Shown in pieces: positions 50,004-62,348 of a DNA stretch of 64,000 bases (positions within the stretch are counted from its first letter, which is position 1; each line of letters begins with the position of its first letter). Source of the DNA: Bimastos eiseni (taxonomy: Eukaryota > Annelida > Clitellata > Crassiclitellata > Lumbricidae); NCBI GenBank assembly GCA_959347315.1, contig OY365807.1, positions 28,541,168 to 28,605,167 of the forward strand, in the 5' to 3' direction. The translations under genes and the position numbers were made by a program. The notes under the pieces were generated by a model. That model was not told where the DNA came from. It saw only the letters and a program-made list of their open reading frames with translations, and ran no database searches.

Positions 50004-53000
50004 CTGAAAAGAGAAAATTTTTGAAGCATCACTATGGCATTCTTAATTAATCATAATGTATATTTGTATTGGAATCTCATCAGTTGCTTACTGCCTGCTA
50101 TGGGACGAATTCTACACCAACAAACCAGAAGCCAACTAAGTAAATATTTCACTCAGGCACTCAATCAATCTCTGCAAAGAAAGTTGAATCTGCATCTGAC
50201 CTATATAATTATTTCACCTCATTTCTACCTAATGTCTATTAATCTGCTAATAAAAAACCAATGCCATAATACATAATATTATATCAATACTCACAATATC
50301 CACATTGCAGTCAAATCACAGAGTTCAAACAAAACATGAAAATCCCTGCATATACTACAATAAAGGATTGCCTTTACAACACGAAGCCATTCCCTGTAAG
50401 TTTTTACTCTTGACTTATTGTAGTTAATATATTCAGGGATTTTTATGCTTAATCACAGGCATACCCTCCTAGTGCATTGCAGTCTGTCAGACAAATTCAG
50501 CCAATATCTAAGATGCTAGAGCAACATGAAAGCACATTAATGCTGCATGCTCAACATAAATTGCATGTACTATACACCAATAATATATTGTTCAGTAATA
50601 AATTAAAACATGAAACATGACAACTTGTCTGTCTCATTCTTGCCTTTGAATCAACCCCATTGGTTTAAAGAGACCAAATGCTATGGCAACAGTCAGCACT
50701 ACTTACGCTTCTTAATGGACGTCAGTAACAATTAACTATCATTAACTATTAACTAGAGCCATATTAGTAAAGTTCTACTTGGCATAATAAATAAGCCACC
50801 TTATATCAATTATAATATTAATAAAGTAATAATATCCAATAAGGCATTTGATAAAAACTGAAGGAATTTTACAGTATGTAGCCACGACAATGCATTCGTA
50901 TCTCACATCACATTATTCTGCAAATTCTGATTTAAGGCACCTGTTTAACAACCATCCGAAAGCACTTTTCAGTCAGCTTTACACAGATTCAACTTGATTT
51001 GTAAAGACATCATATAAAGCATACAGAATTTAGTGTCAAATTACAGCTAAATAATGCATAAGGTCGAAATCTAGAGTTTATGAACGCGGGGCCTTTACCT
51101 TGTTTCATAGGTCTCAAATCCCATTTCCTGGTCTTTGTTTTTGCCCTTACTGTTCATCTTTCCTGTTCTGACCTCATTCTCATTGTCTTCAGCTTTGACC
51201 TCATGACCTTTGGCCTTATTGTCTTTTATCTCAGCAGCATGCTCGATCTTTGATTTCAGTAAGAAGGATTGGACTTAGTTTTAATTCTGTGGATATAAAA
51301 GGCTAGGTACCTGTTTGAGCCCAGAAGCAGTGAAAAACCATTTTCAAACTTAACAAAACCCAAAGAAACGTTGTCTATTATTTATTTACAATGTCCTTTC
51401 ACATTACCCTGACGTTTCACCAACACTTAGTCTCAAGCAGTCTTGAACAGGATACAATTTGTGATAGGCATCAGTGAGAGAGGCAACATCCATAGGTGGG
51501 AGTGACATGTGACATGAGGTTTCATTATTTGGGAATATGACGATGAAACCGGGTTCACTGTTTCTTTTCGAGGAACTTGACATGTTCCAAGCCAAATAAT
51601 ATTTATCCAGCATCTGTGAGGACCTACTGGCATCAATATTTTGTATAGATATCTTCACTGCTTCCAATAGGATAACAGAAATTAAGGTTTCATTATTTGG
51701 GAATATGACGATGAACCCGGGTTCACTGTCAAGTTCAAGCACCAACCAAGCCATTGGTTGCATACTATGTGTGTGTTGAAGTTCAAGTGATCTGAATAGG
51801 GTAAAAATTGTTTGCCCTTGATGAACTTTAACACCACTAGAACTAAACTAATGACTGGCTTCTCTCCATCGGCTTCTTGCTATTTAAGGGTGTTTCTTTT
51901 TCCCTGGGGTTTCTACTCTGGGAGCACCTCTGACTAGTTATTCTGTGAGAGGCGCTATATAAAACTAAAGACACGATACTCAGATGAACACAGTTGCACT
52001 TCTGTAACAAACTAAAAGTTGCTATATAAAATATAAAGAGTCCATATATACTACATCATAAAATCTTGAACTCAGGTCAGTGCAGCATAGTCAGATTTTA
52101 ATTAACAGAAGAGGTTACACATAGTCTATGCCTGAAAATCCAGTTTAATCCAAGTCATTCTAAAACATATTCTGAGATATTGATAAGAGCAGAAAATAAG
52201 TAACAATGAGAAAGTCCGGCTGTGAAAGTACTATTTTCTTACGTGTCACTCAGGCCATATGCCAGATCTAGCATGTCGAGTTCTTCATCCGTTGGCTTAG
52301 CGCTAATCTTTTGAAAATTCTCCTCCTTGAAAACAATGTGACACGTAGAACAGGCAAGCGTTCCCTCGCAGGCACCTGTAGAAAAGGAATTAGGTCCGAG
52401 ATCATCTAACAGCATGCACTTTTTGGAGAAATTAATACTCCAGTTGGCATCTTGATTAAGACACAGCATGGCTTTCAATTAGCCATCAGACACCTTCCTA
52501 TGTGTGCTCACAGTGAACACAATCCTGCTACTGCCAAAGACAACTTGTGACAGATTCCACATGGGAAAAGTCATTTAATCAACCTTTCAAATTTTTGATC
52601 TATTTTATTTACTCAAACTTCACATTTCTAAAATTATAGTATTTATCTGATCCTATCTGCTATCACATAAAAATTCATTCTGCTCTCTAAATAAACCTGT
52701 CATAATGCGACTTTGTTTGAAGGTAGCTCTTGATGTGATACCCAAACACAGTGTGATCACATATACGTGTAGAAAAAAATAGTAAAGATCAAATGCGTTT
52801 CCGTATTTCAAAAAATCAGGTCACAAGTGTCACAGATTTCAATCCTAAAAATGTCAGTGACTGAATCAAAACTACTATATCGTAGTCTAGATTCAGTTAC
52901 GTCACCATAGTTTCTTTTTTGGGACACTAAGAACAAGAGCAGATGGTCAACACATGGTCTTAGGCAGACAACATTGCTTTGACCAACGTGAATGGACCAC

Positions 53001-53196
53001 AATCCAACTGACTGCTTACCTAAGGATACTACGCATATACTTAGTCTTCATATGGCTATAAATGTAGGCAACTTGACGTGAAGGTGATTGCCCTGCACAG
53101 TATCCTGCTATCAGATGACTTGGTTTATTTACTTTCAAAGGTCACATCGCTTGTCATTAGTTTATGAATACAGGGGCCCATAAAAAGACTGAAAAA

Positions 53197-53246
<50 letters not shown>

Positions 53247-56200
53247 TTAGTTAATACTTTTTCATCATCATCGTCCATGGGTTAAAGACCCATAGGTGTC
53301 CAATGCAACCTTGATTATCTGTTTCCATAGATCTCTGTCTTGTGCCACTATTCTTAAACTTTGAAGGTTCATTTTGCACCATTCTGTAATATTGTCCATC
53401 CACTATCTGTTTGGCCTTCTATGTCGCCCTTTCCCTGCATAACTCCAATCATTACAGTTTTTATTTTCCTTTTGTCATTCATTCTACATTATGTGTCCAA
53501 AGAGGCTAAATTTTCTTCTAATTATTTTTGCATTAATTGCTGCTTTATTTCCAGTCTTCTTCTAGCCTCCCTTTTTGTCACCTTTATTGACCAGTTCAAG
53601 TGTAGCCTCTCACAGCTCTCATCCAGCATACCCACGTCATCTGCAAATCTAATGTTGATAAAATTTACTCCATGCACCGATATTCCGGTTCCATTCCCTT
53701 GTAGAGTTGTACCAATTAATCGGAGGACCGATTAATCGGGCCAATTATAGAGATATCGGCAATATCGGCAAGATAATCGGCGCCGGTGTTCAAAATTACT
53801 TTTTTTATTTTATAATATTATTTTCAGTCTATAAAAGCAAAATGACGACAGCAACATCACTGGGTCTGTGAAGGACGGCATTTCGCTCTGTTCCCATATA
53901 GTGTCGTCGAGCCAATGGCTTCTTCAGACCAGTGGTGAGACCACCCAGTGTGGTGTGCTAGTATAGACTGTGGAACATGTCAACATAGGTCTTGTGCAAA
54001 GTGAGTCATAGTGCCTGCTTAAAGGCCAAGGCATGGCTGGCCAATTCAAGCCAAGGAATGGCTGGCCAATTCAAGCCAAGGCATGGCTGGCCAATTCAAG
54101 CCAAGGAATGGCTGCCAATTCAAGCCAAGGAATGGCTGCCAATTCAAGCCAAGGAACAGCTGGCCAATTCAACAGAGAAACCGATGAATGTACATCGTGG
54201 AGGCATGCCTAATGAATACATGTAGCTGCCAATCAGATCTCCCCAAAACATTTCCATCGCCTAAGACTAGATGGGTGGCTGTGAATTGGCCAGCCATTCC
54301 TTGGCTTTTAATTACCCTGGACACAATTCGACAGCGGGCGGTGTATCTAATCTGCATTGCCTACCTAGGATTAGTCCCCACCTACATGCATACACCTCAT
54401 ACGGAGCAAGAGTATGTTTGTATCACAACAATAATACAGTAGGAGTAGGTCTATCTTTTGGAACCGGACATCTTGGGAAACACAATGAAATAATCGGTAA
54501 AATAATCGGCAAAATAATCGGGTATCGGCAAATGAATAATCGGTATCGGCATAATCGGCAAAAAGTGATATTGGTACAGCTCTATTCTCTTGTATGTTTT
54601 CCATTATTCTTTCCAGATATGTGATGATTGCAACAAGTGAGATTGGGTTGCCTTGTCCTGTCCCTTATGTGGCTGTAAACCATCCTTCAATATCTTGTCC
54701 CACTTTCACTGCTGACTTTGATCTTTCTCCAATGTTGTGAAGGAATCGCATCAAGCCATATTCCACTTCTAATGATTTCGTAAGTGCCTATACTGTACCA
54801 CAAATCCTGTAAGTACACAGCTACTGTCATTTTCTTGGGATTTCAGTACAAGACACTCACTTTGTTCTTGGTACGTTAACTATGGGTTTCATTTCAATAC
54901 TTCAGTATGAAAATCTGTCATTTTTTCACTTGTTACCAAATTTCATTTCGTCAGTCAAATTACTTGTTTTATATTTTGATCGTTAAGTTGCCCCTTTTAT
55001 TCCTGGATCTGATTTCAGCAGTGTTTAAGCCAGTTGCTGCTAACGAATTTCTTTGCCCTTTCCTTTCAGACAGCCTTGCACAGCTTATGCAGACATAGCA
55101 CATTCCTCTACCAAGAGACACAATATAACTGCATGTCAATTGAATAAACACATGAATGGATGGGTCTCCACTAAAGCTGCACCGATATCACTTTTACTGA
55201 TTATATCGATACTGCACACACCCGATTATTAGACTGATCATAACATGAGATGTGAGTGAGATTCCCTCAAGAATCATACTCCAGAACTGCCAGAGGAAGG
55301 TTATTCTATAGCAAGGGACCCACTACAGCAACAGCTGGTGCTGAGATAAAGTAGTTCACAGCCGTGACACAAGAAGATCACGCCGGCCAGCACAGCGAAG
55401 AGGGAGAGAGGAACGAGCAGAGAATGGCTTACACAAAAAAAGTTCAGAGATATTTAGGATTTAAACCCTGCTGAGACTTGAGAACAAGAGCTAGGCCTAA
55501 TATACGATTATCGTTTGTTAAATTTCAGTAATATTATAAGTCTGAAAAATGCATAAATCCTGAAAAATAATAACTGATTAGGATATTTATTATAAGTTGT
55601 TGCAGGTCAGGTCCTTTAAAAGTCACCGGGCCCACGAGCATTTATCCTCTGTGCCCCCTCTCGGTGGGTCTGCCGATTATTTCTGCCAGTTCTGATTATA
55701 CCGACTGTTCTAATAATCAGGTCGACAACAAGCATGGCGAATTACTCGATACAGCTTCCACTTTATGCGTCACAATAGAAAGAAAACCACTCACCATAAC
55801 CATCTATGTCCAGATTATTTTCCAGAACAACATCTAGTAAACTGTCTCCAAGTTTAGCCTTTGCAGCTTTCCGGTTGCCATCCGGCATAATGAAATTAAT
55901 TGTTACCCTGCATAACAAATAGAAGTTCTTTTCAGATAAAAATGGTTTTGCTTCAAAATAGCAATCAAATGCATTTGATACTAGTCAGGCACAAATACAC
56001 AGTCAGGTAGAAACAGAAGATGAACAGTTACTTACGAAACACCAACAAGCAATACATACTGCACTGGAAGCAAACTCAATCATGGAACACCTCAGTCCTG
56101 GCCTAATAATGCAGACAGTGTGAAAGCAGAGGCAGATAAAATTAATCAACGAAATTAATGCTGACAAGAATATAATAACCATCACCATGTGATCCTCCAA

Positions 56201-58996
56201 CGAAATGCATACCTAGTACCTGTTAATCAATTTAGGGATGCAATCATACAGAAGAAGTGGCCTCTGATCTTATGGAATCTTCAACAGTGTGACCTAGTCT
56301 GATATCATGATGGCTCTGAAATTTTGACCTGCCCTGCACATGTGAAAAGTCATCAAGTTATCCATTGGGCAATGTGACACCCTAGATGTGTAAAATCAAT
56401 GCACTCATTTCAAAGGTCACCATCGTCAGTGATACGAACACTGTCCTGCCTCCGAACCCAATCTAATATGAATCCTTTTTGACCATTGGCTAGTCAGTGA
56501 CCTCAATCTGAACTCATGAGACTTCATTCTTTGTCAAATTGTTCTCTTGGAACAGACCTCTTTCCATGCTGACACTAGTTCAATATCATTTCCCACCAAC
56601 CTCTATGCTGCAAAGTTACAGCTTCAATGAATTAGATAAGCTACCTAGCCATGCAGAGGCCGTGATCTCATTTGACAGGTGGGGGTGACAGGCAATGAGA
56701 GGGGCACACCTATAATGTGTCCCCTCTCTGTGAAAGGTGGGGAAGATTTGTCTCCCTCGACCCCCCAGGATCGCCGCCTCTGTGCTCATGAATACAGCAA
56801 TCCTAGGATGTCCTTAAAAGGTGCTATCTATCTACCTTTATATACATATACATATATACTAAAATATTTTAAAAAAATTTATGGTGTAAAATTATGCATT
56901 TGAACGGCTAAATAAAGCAAAACACTAAATAACAAAGAAACCCAAACAGGAGAGAAATTACGACGCCTGGCTCCCAATAAAGTAATCAAGAAAAATTAGA
57001 AAGTAAATAATCAGAGAATGGCTGCAACAAAACAGATGGATGCAAAAATGCTTATTCTATAATCTGAAAAATTTACAAAGCATTTTGTTGTTGTTGTTGT
57101 GCATAATCAAAACTTTTGTAGAAATGACCAATACGAGGTACATAAACAAACATTACAAAAATATGGATATACGTGTCAACCACAAATACAAAGATGAGTC
57201 AGAATATATTTCATTTCCAGTAGTGAAGGTGATCATATTCTTTAATTTAGCCAAATTTAGCCTGGTCTAACTTGTCATCATACAGAAAAAATAAACAACC
57301 CTACAGAACAACCAACCAGCTTTCTCGGTTGTGGGTCCCTCCATTTGGAATGGGCTCCCGCTAGCGCTGCGCATACTTCTCTAGCCTTCTACTGTATCCT
57401 CAATTCTTTTTTGTTTTTCCACAGCCTGGCTGAAAGCACCTCTGAGTAGGGATCTTTAAGGGGTGATATATAAATTTTTTGAATGAATTAATGAACCAGC
57501 CACTAACCCTTTATGTTGACAGAATATGTATAACGCACAATGCATCCCAAAACTTTCAAAATTGTTTTTTTTACATTTCAGCTTGACACTACGACTCTCG
57601 CTAAGTCATATGTGATGGATACATTGTCATTGTCAGCGATAAGACAAAGAGACAGACAGAGCCAGATACTGAGAGGGAGACACAAGGAGTTGGTAACCTG
57701 TTTTCATGAGCTAATCAAATAAGTGGTAAAACCCTTGGACACACTTTCCAGTTTGGTTTCCATTAGAATTGCTGCACAATATAATATTATCAAGTATTTG
57801 TCATTGCACCCAATTTGTACACAGTAACATGCAGATGAGGTTTAAAAGGAGAGGCCCAAAAGGGATCACAATTCTGCCAAAGGGGACATCCTAGGTACGA
57901 GTAGCACTCCGAAAATCAAAAGACGGAATTGAATCAAAGTACAAAAGTGGAAAGTAGCAATACATTATCAAGCAAAACTTAACTATAATCCTAAAAATAA
58001 ACTTAACTTAAGTGGTTTTGCATGCAGTTAGCAATGCTGAAGCTCAAGTGGAGTGAAGACAGTGAAGATGTGAGGAGTTCAAATTACTTCTAAGGCAAAA
58101 AGATACCCTTTGGAAATATTTGGAAATTGCAGGCATTGCGCAATTCATCAGACATCAGAAATGCGCGAGGATGCTCCGAGGTCGTCTCCAATGACTTACA
58201 CGATGACCATTGAGGTCGGGTGCACAGCGAATCGCCGAAACCCGAATCACCGGGTTTTCGTAATCCCGAAAACGAAGCTGGATTGATGACAAGGTTTCTG
58301 CTTAAGTGGAAGCTGGATCGATGAAAAGAATTAATGAAGAAGCTGGATTCATGAATGAATTTCGCTGTTTTGAGGCAGTTTAGCGTTTTTTAATAGTACA
58401 TTGCTGTTTTCGGGGAATAGGGCGTTTTGGTCTATTCAGCGTTATCGGGGATTCGGGTTGATCCCTTGAGGTCGGGCACTCGATATCGAAGAGTGGCAGT
58501 GGGTCCTATACATTTCTAGGGCAGGTAATCAGTATCTTGCGGGATTACTCCCAATAGTAAACTCTGTGCAGCTGCCAGATGATGCAGGTGTTTCTTAAAC
58601 CCACCTGCTTTGCTAATTTCTTATTTAGACTTTCATGCATGTAAATTTCCAACCAAAGTGTTTCAGTTTTATGTAAAATTTAGTAAACCATAAGTTTAAT
58701 AATATTTAACTTTCGGATTTAGATATAATAGCTTTAATGATTTCAAAAACATTTACATTACTTTCGTGCATCACCTTTCACTAGAGGAGTGAAAAACACG
58801 ATTACGGAAACGTTTACAGTACTAACGTTTCTTTCTGTGTTGCTGGCTTCGCTGAACTGAATGTTCGAGAGGTCACTGCAGCCACATTTGTCACTCGATC
58901 AGAGGAACAAAATCCGCGGATCGTCGGCCCTTTAACCAAAAGACGACGGCCATTCTGTAGTAAAACAGACAGAGGTCGCCCGAAACTGCCTGCCAT
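49913..58996 (-). CDS. FDX1: Adrenodoxin-type mitochondrial [2Fe-2S] ferredoxin, complete in four exons
   Basis: Adrenodoxin passes electrons from ferredoxin reductase to mitochondrial cytochromes P450 and to lipoylation and haem-related enzymes in the matrix. Four exons join in phase into a complete 168-residue protein; human FDX1 has 184. Residues 1-46 form an Arg/Ser-rich transit peptide with no acidic residue but one, ending in SRTF followed by SS, a good R-3 type cleavage site, so the mature chain is about 122 residues (human about 124). Cluster ligands are Cys97, Cys103, Cys106 and Cys144. The acidic partner-docking helix is intact ([14 protein letters not shown], residues 123-136). FDX1 rather than FDX2 is supported by [18 protein letters not shown] and by [11 protein letters not shown]2 has different residues in both places. 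Introns 1 and 2 carry transposons. I see no AATAAA just past the stop, so the 3' UTR end is unknown. Confidence 0.95.
51517..51729. repeat. 45-bp direct duplication spaced 168 bp apart, in FDX1 intron 3
   Basis: 51517-51561 and 51685-51729 are identical except for one base (begin AGGTTTCATTATTTGGGAAT, end GGGTTCACTGT). The 123 bases between are unrelated. Confidence 0.9.
51923..51966 (+). repeat. LINE-type 3' tail hairpin
   Basis: AGCACCTCT and AGAGGCGCT (one mismatch) around a 16-base loop, then ATATAAAACT. Same family as the tails at 8499 and 57435. In FDX1 intron 3. Confidence 0.5.
52243..52375 (-). CDS. FDX1: FDX1 exon 3: iron-sulfur cluster loop and acidic docking helix
   Basis: 133 bases after a TTCTACAG acceptor, ending at AC/GTAAGA. 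It encodes Gly95 (completed) to Asp138 and two bases of Thr139. It contains three of the four cluster ligands (C-X5-C-X2-C) and the acidic helix with Glu125, Glu126, Asp128 and Asp131. The last two of these correspond to the Asp pair known to bind reductase and P450s. Confidence 0.96.
53198..53240. repeat. TA microsatellite at the 3' end of the RTE LINE
   Basis: About 20 TA units next to the GATGATGAT tail of the RTE-like element. May have seeded from the retrotransposon tail. Confidence 0.9.
53702..54584. mobile_element. Non-autonomous hAT-like element nested in an RTE LINE
   Basis: 883 bp with ends TAGAGTTGTACCAAT and (reverse complement) TAGAGCTGTACCAAT, subterminal arrays of ATCGG/ATAATCGG, and flanking octamers TTCCCTTG and TTCTCTTG (seven of eight match). 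Removing the element and one octamer restores the reverse-transcriptase reading of the host LINE. The centre carries a 25-bp tandem repeat. No transposase. Confidence 0.82.
54027..54173. repeat. 25-bp tandem repeat inside the hAT element, with an inverted copy
   Basis: Six units of 24-25 bp with consensus CAAGGAATGGCTGGCCAATT plus CAAGC. A single inverted unit lies at 54283-54306, so a hairpin of array and inverted copy is possible. The units differ by single substitutions and a one-base deletion shared by units four and five. Confidence 0.85.
55795..55907 (-). CDS. FDX1: FDX1 exon 2: ferredoxin beta-grasp N-terminal half
   Basis: 113 bases between a TTATGCAG acceptor and a GTGAGT donor. It completes Thr57 and encodes residues 58-94 plus one base of Gly95. 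The blocks [23 protein letters not shown] and LDIDGYG are the adrenodoxin signature before the cluster loop. Too short to be obvious without splicing evidence. Confidence 0.95.
56654..56782. mobile_element. Second copy of the 3817 hAT-like MITE, in FDX1 intron 1
   Basis: 129 bp beginning CAGAGGCCGTGATC and ending GATCGCCGCCTCTG. Its reverse complement aligns with 3817-3955 through the ends and through the interior (shared CTTT-ACAGAG--GGGACA and ATTATA-GT-TGCCCCTC). The flanking octamers TAGCCATG and TGCTCATG match at five of eight positions, so the target duplication is eroded and this copy is older. Confidence 0.75.
57301..57492 (+). mobile_element. LINE 3' end fragment in FDX1 intron 1
   Basis: Plus-strand [18 protein letters not shown] is the conserved C-terminal motif of CR1/L2-group LINEs. 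It is followed by the shared tail AGCACCTCTGAGTAGGGATC and GGGGTGATATATAAAT. Truncated at its 5' end. Confidence 0.7.
58827..58996 (-). CDS. FDX1: FDX1 exon 1: mitochondrial transit peptide
   Basis: Encodes residues 1-56 and two bases of Thr57, ending at an AC/GTTAGT donor. The start is the ATG at 58996. The frame is open for some 20 codons upstream but contains no further ATG there, only a GTG at 59059, which eukaryotes would not use. The peptide begins [20 protein letters not shown] and is rich in Arg, Leu and Ser, as expected for matrix targeting. Confidence 0.88.
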
Positions 58997-60774
58997 TAGA
59001 TTTGCTAATCTGTATATAAATGCGTTAAAACTTATTCGCCATACGACAACCACTCCCACTCCTCTTCACTCTTTAATCTACGTTAGCCAATTGGATCCAC
59101 GAACAAAGGTCAACGCAGTTCATTTGTAAGAGATATACGCATGACGTGCAGTAAGAATTTATTCAAGCGATTAAAGTTTGTTCAGGCAGCGCGCGGTTAC
59201 GATTGCAATAAAGTTGAAGCCTTTATTGTCTTGTTAACCATTGGATTACAAGATACGAAATTGATTGTTACGATATTTTTAGGCTTGTGATTTAGCTGCC
59301 GTAACTTTGTGAATTCTATTATCCTTGCAAACTGGTAACCTTTATCCTCAATCTGAAAAGAATATTATTTCACGAAGTATAAATTGCTTGTTCTTGTAAG
59401 CTCGTTGTATAACAAGGATGCTTCATATGCACGTCACTACATGAGTAGCGCCATCTAGAATGACAGGCAGTCTTCGTAATCGTAATCTCCAAACTTCTAA
59501 AGCGCCACTTGAAAGACTAGTCCAGGGCACCAGCTTATTAACGAGCGCTGCATCAAATCAGAGAGGTTGTCCAGAGGGTAGTCCAGAGGAGGTCAGAGTC
59601 CGATTTCCAGAAGGTCAGCAGGGAGACTGAGCAACTGTTAAGGAGGATGTCGCTTTATGGAATTTCAAGTAAGGAGCCTGGACAATAGTTCTTGAAGAGA
59701 CGAGTCTTGAGTTTAGAATAGAAGGCCTGGGGAGTGCACGATGGCTAGGGGAACTTGGGACAGATGATGTTGGATGACGGGCAGTGATGGTGGAGGAACC
59801 GAGAAAGTGCAGAATTAAGGAGGCAGCTGGATCGTTCCAGAGACATGGTGCGGCATTGGATATGGCTCGGTTGCAGAACTTTGAGACGAGATGTGACTTG
59901 GGGCCTACTCGTCGAGTAAGGGTGAGACAGGATAACGATCAGGTGTGGTGGACTGGCTGGATGTTGAAGTGTTCGTGGAGGTATTTTGGTTGGAAGCATT
60001 GTATTGAATTTTAAGCAAACGACAGTAGGCCTACTTTGAAATGAATGCACTCTGTGATTTTTTAAAAGTGGAGGGATTTGAGGATTGGAGTGATGTGATA
60101 ATGCTTGGATGTTCTATAGTGACGGCTCTGAATAATGAGTTTTGGATAAGTTGTAGACGTATGATTTGCGTGTCTTCAAGGTTGAGGAAAAGGGAGTTGC
60201 AGTAATCGAGCAAGGAGTGGACGATGGAGGTGGAACGTTGGAAGCAGTTTTGAAGTCGAGCATGGTTCGGATGCGGCGGAGGTCGCGAATATGCATGAAA
60301 CATGAGCGAGAGAGGTTTGAAATGTAGGCCTAGTTAGAGAAAGAGAGATGAGGATCAAATGTGACGCCAAGATTTTGGAATGGGACATCTGAAGTGAAGG
60401 GAATTAAGAGATGAAGACCTCTAGTGAATAAATGAATTACAGGGTCGGGGATTTTATTGATATGGTCAGGGAGTCCTATGAGGATAAATTCTGTCTTGGA
60501 AGGGTTCAGACAGAGGAGGCTGGATGACGTCCATTGTGAGACTATATTGACCACATTCAGTAGCTGTGCAATGGGGGTGGAGAAAGAGCTATGGAGAAGG
60601 ATATAAAGAGTTGTGTAGCATTTGCATACAGATGCTGGTCAACCGAAGAGGATTTTATGAGGTGACTCAGTGGTATGGGGTAGAGGATGAAGAGGAGTGA
60701 GCCCAGGACGGAGCCTTGAGGAACACCGCCAGGCAGTGGGAGGGCTTGTGAACAGAGATAAATGTAGGCCTAAT

Positions 60775-61247
60775 TGTAATTGGAAATTTAGATGGCGCCA
60801 CTCGTAATCAGAGGCACTCACGACTCAACACAACACTAGGCGGAGAACAGGAAAGTCTTACATATTAAGGCATTTGCGGAAGGCGGCAGAGATAAGAGAG
60901 GTCAACTCTTCCTGAATAGAAAGGGGAGGCTGTTCCAGCTGGTGGGACCTACATAGGCGAGGCTTCTGGATTTGGCTGTGGTAGAGCACATGCGGGGAAC
61001 CACCAGATGTCTGCTGGCAGAGGAACGGAGGGAAACCCCGGTGTGGAATAGAGGTGACTCTAGTGCAGAGGGCCAGAAGGTTGGCGGGATAGCCAAGGTG
61101 ACAGCTGCGCATCAACGCTAGGGTCTTGAAACGAATGTGTTGAGGTGCCGGGAGACATTGGAGGGATTCGCGAATGAAAGAAGAGATGCATGTGACCACA
61201 TTTTGGAATGGCTGGAAGCTTTGCGAGAAGAATCTGGAAGACAAGTA
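60775..61247 (-). mobile_element. 5'-truncated LINE 3' end inserted in the L2-like LINE
   Basis: Between the SYLSSR and GVPQGS blocks of the host, about 470 bp encode a second LINE C-terminus (RSLAYVGPTSWNSLPF) followed by a 3' tail CCTCTGATTACGAGTGGCGC. This order (a C-terminus in the middle of another reverse transcriptase) is best read as a truncated copy inserted in the same orientation. Confidence 0.6.
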
Positions 61248-61475
61248 GGATTTGAACCAAAGAAGAGCAGTGTCGGAGATGCCAAACAAAGAAGATAATC
61301 GTTAAAGTAGGAGGCTGTGGTCGATGGTGTCAAAAGCAGCGGAGATGTCATGAAGACAGAGGCAGGAGACTTACTGGTGGCTGACAGCAGAGACCAAATT
61401 ATTGTATAGAGAGGTAAGCAGAGTTTCTGCACGTGGAGTGGTGTTTACTGAACCCTGATTGGTGGGGTTGAATAG

Positions 61476-62348
61476 CAGACTTGAAACTTCAAGACCAAGA
61501 CGAGACCGAGACAGTGAGGTGCCGAGACCAAGACAGTGAGGTACCAAGACCGAGACCGAGACACTAGGTTCAAGACAGTAGGAGACAGTAGGAGACAGTA
61601 AAAGGCAAGTGCATCCTATTTAAAATGCTGTCAAATACTAATGTAGCAGTTTCCGGGAATAAGTTTCATTTGTAAGTTCAATTTCAAACTCATAATGTAT
61701 ACAGTATCAATTTCTGAGAGCAGTTTTTATATTGCCGCGTATTATCTTTTCGATATCTTTTCGTCAGCCTATCTATCTTCTGAATAGTATAAAGCAAGCC
61801 TTTTTAGACGCGTCTGAAATTTTCTAGACGATTTTAAGCAAGCAAATTCGATACCAAATACCAAACGAAATTAAAAAGTTGCGCATATCCTTACTCACCC
61901 TGAGTAACTCGAAGTTGTTCCTATCGTTTTGGTTATGGTGGTTTACAACAATGAACAACGGCACGGCATAGCTATTGTTTGTCATTAACTTCAAAAAACG
62001 TAAAAGAAAACTTCACAGTTTCAGGATCTCTCTCAGACATTTTTTCACTTTAGGACAATTGAATTGATTTTAGCATCATGTGACTCGCGCGTTAACCAGA
62101 ATTACCGTTTCTCGTAGATTCCGGTTTCAGTTTCTAGCGCAAGATTTTAAGACAGTTAACGCGAAACTTATCGAGACCGCTTGTTCGAGACAGAACAAGA
62201 CTTTCACTTCAAGACAGTTTCTAAAAATTCGAGACAATACCTCGAGACCGAGACCGAGACAGCAGGTTTCCGAGACCGAGACACTAAAAAACTCTCTCTC
62301 TCGAGACGTCTCGAGACCAAGACACTGTCTCGACACCATACAACTCTG
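61476..62348. mobile_element. Non-autonomous hAT-like element with GAGACCGAGACC subterminal arrays
   Basis: 873 bp with ends CAGACTTG and (reverse complement) CAGAGTTG and flanking octamers TTGAATAG and TTGAGCAG (six of eight match, both differences transitions). Both ends carry repeats of GAGACC/GAGACCGAGACA. It sits exactly within the LFNPTNQGS region of the L2-like reverse transcriptase, which reads through when the element is removed. Confidence 0.68.

Larger units (their letters stand above)
53262..54790 (-). mobile_element. RTE-like LINE remnant, split by a hAT insertion, in FDX1 intron 2
   Basis: On the minus strand the right part (about 54790-54593) encodes reverse-transcriptase residues such as [13 protein letters not shown] and YLERIMEN. 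Past the inserted hAT element the frame continues with [18 protein letters not shown] (the catalytic FADD motif) and, after frameshifts, the RTE-type C-terminus [16 protein letters not shown] then [11 protein letters not shown]. The 3' end has a GATGATGAT tail next to a TA microsatellite. Several stops and shifts: a dead copy. The 5' boundary is approximate. Confidence 0.75.

Noticed and set aside
59000..59059. Upstream GTG as FDX1 start
   Set aside because: Eukaryotes initiate at ATG; the ATG at 58996 gives a normal transit peptide.
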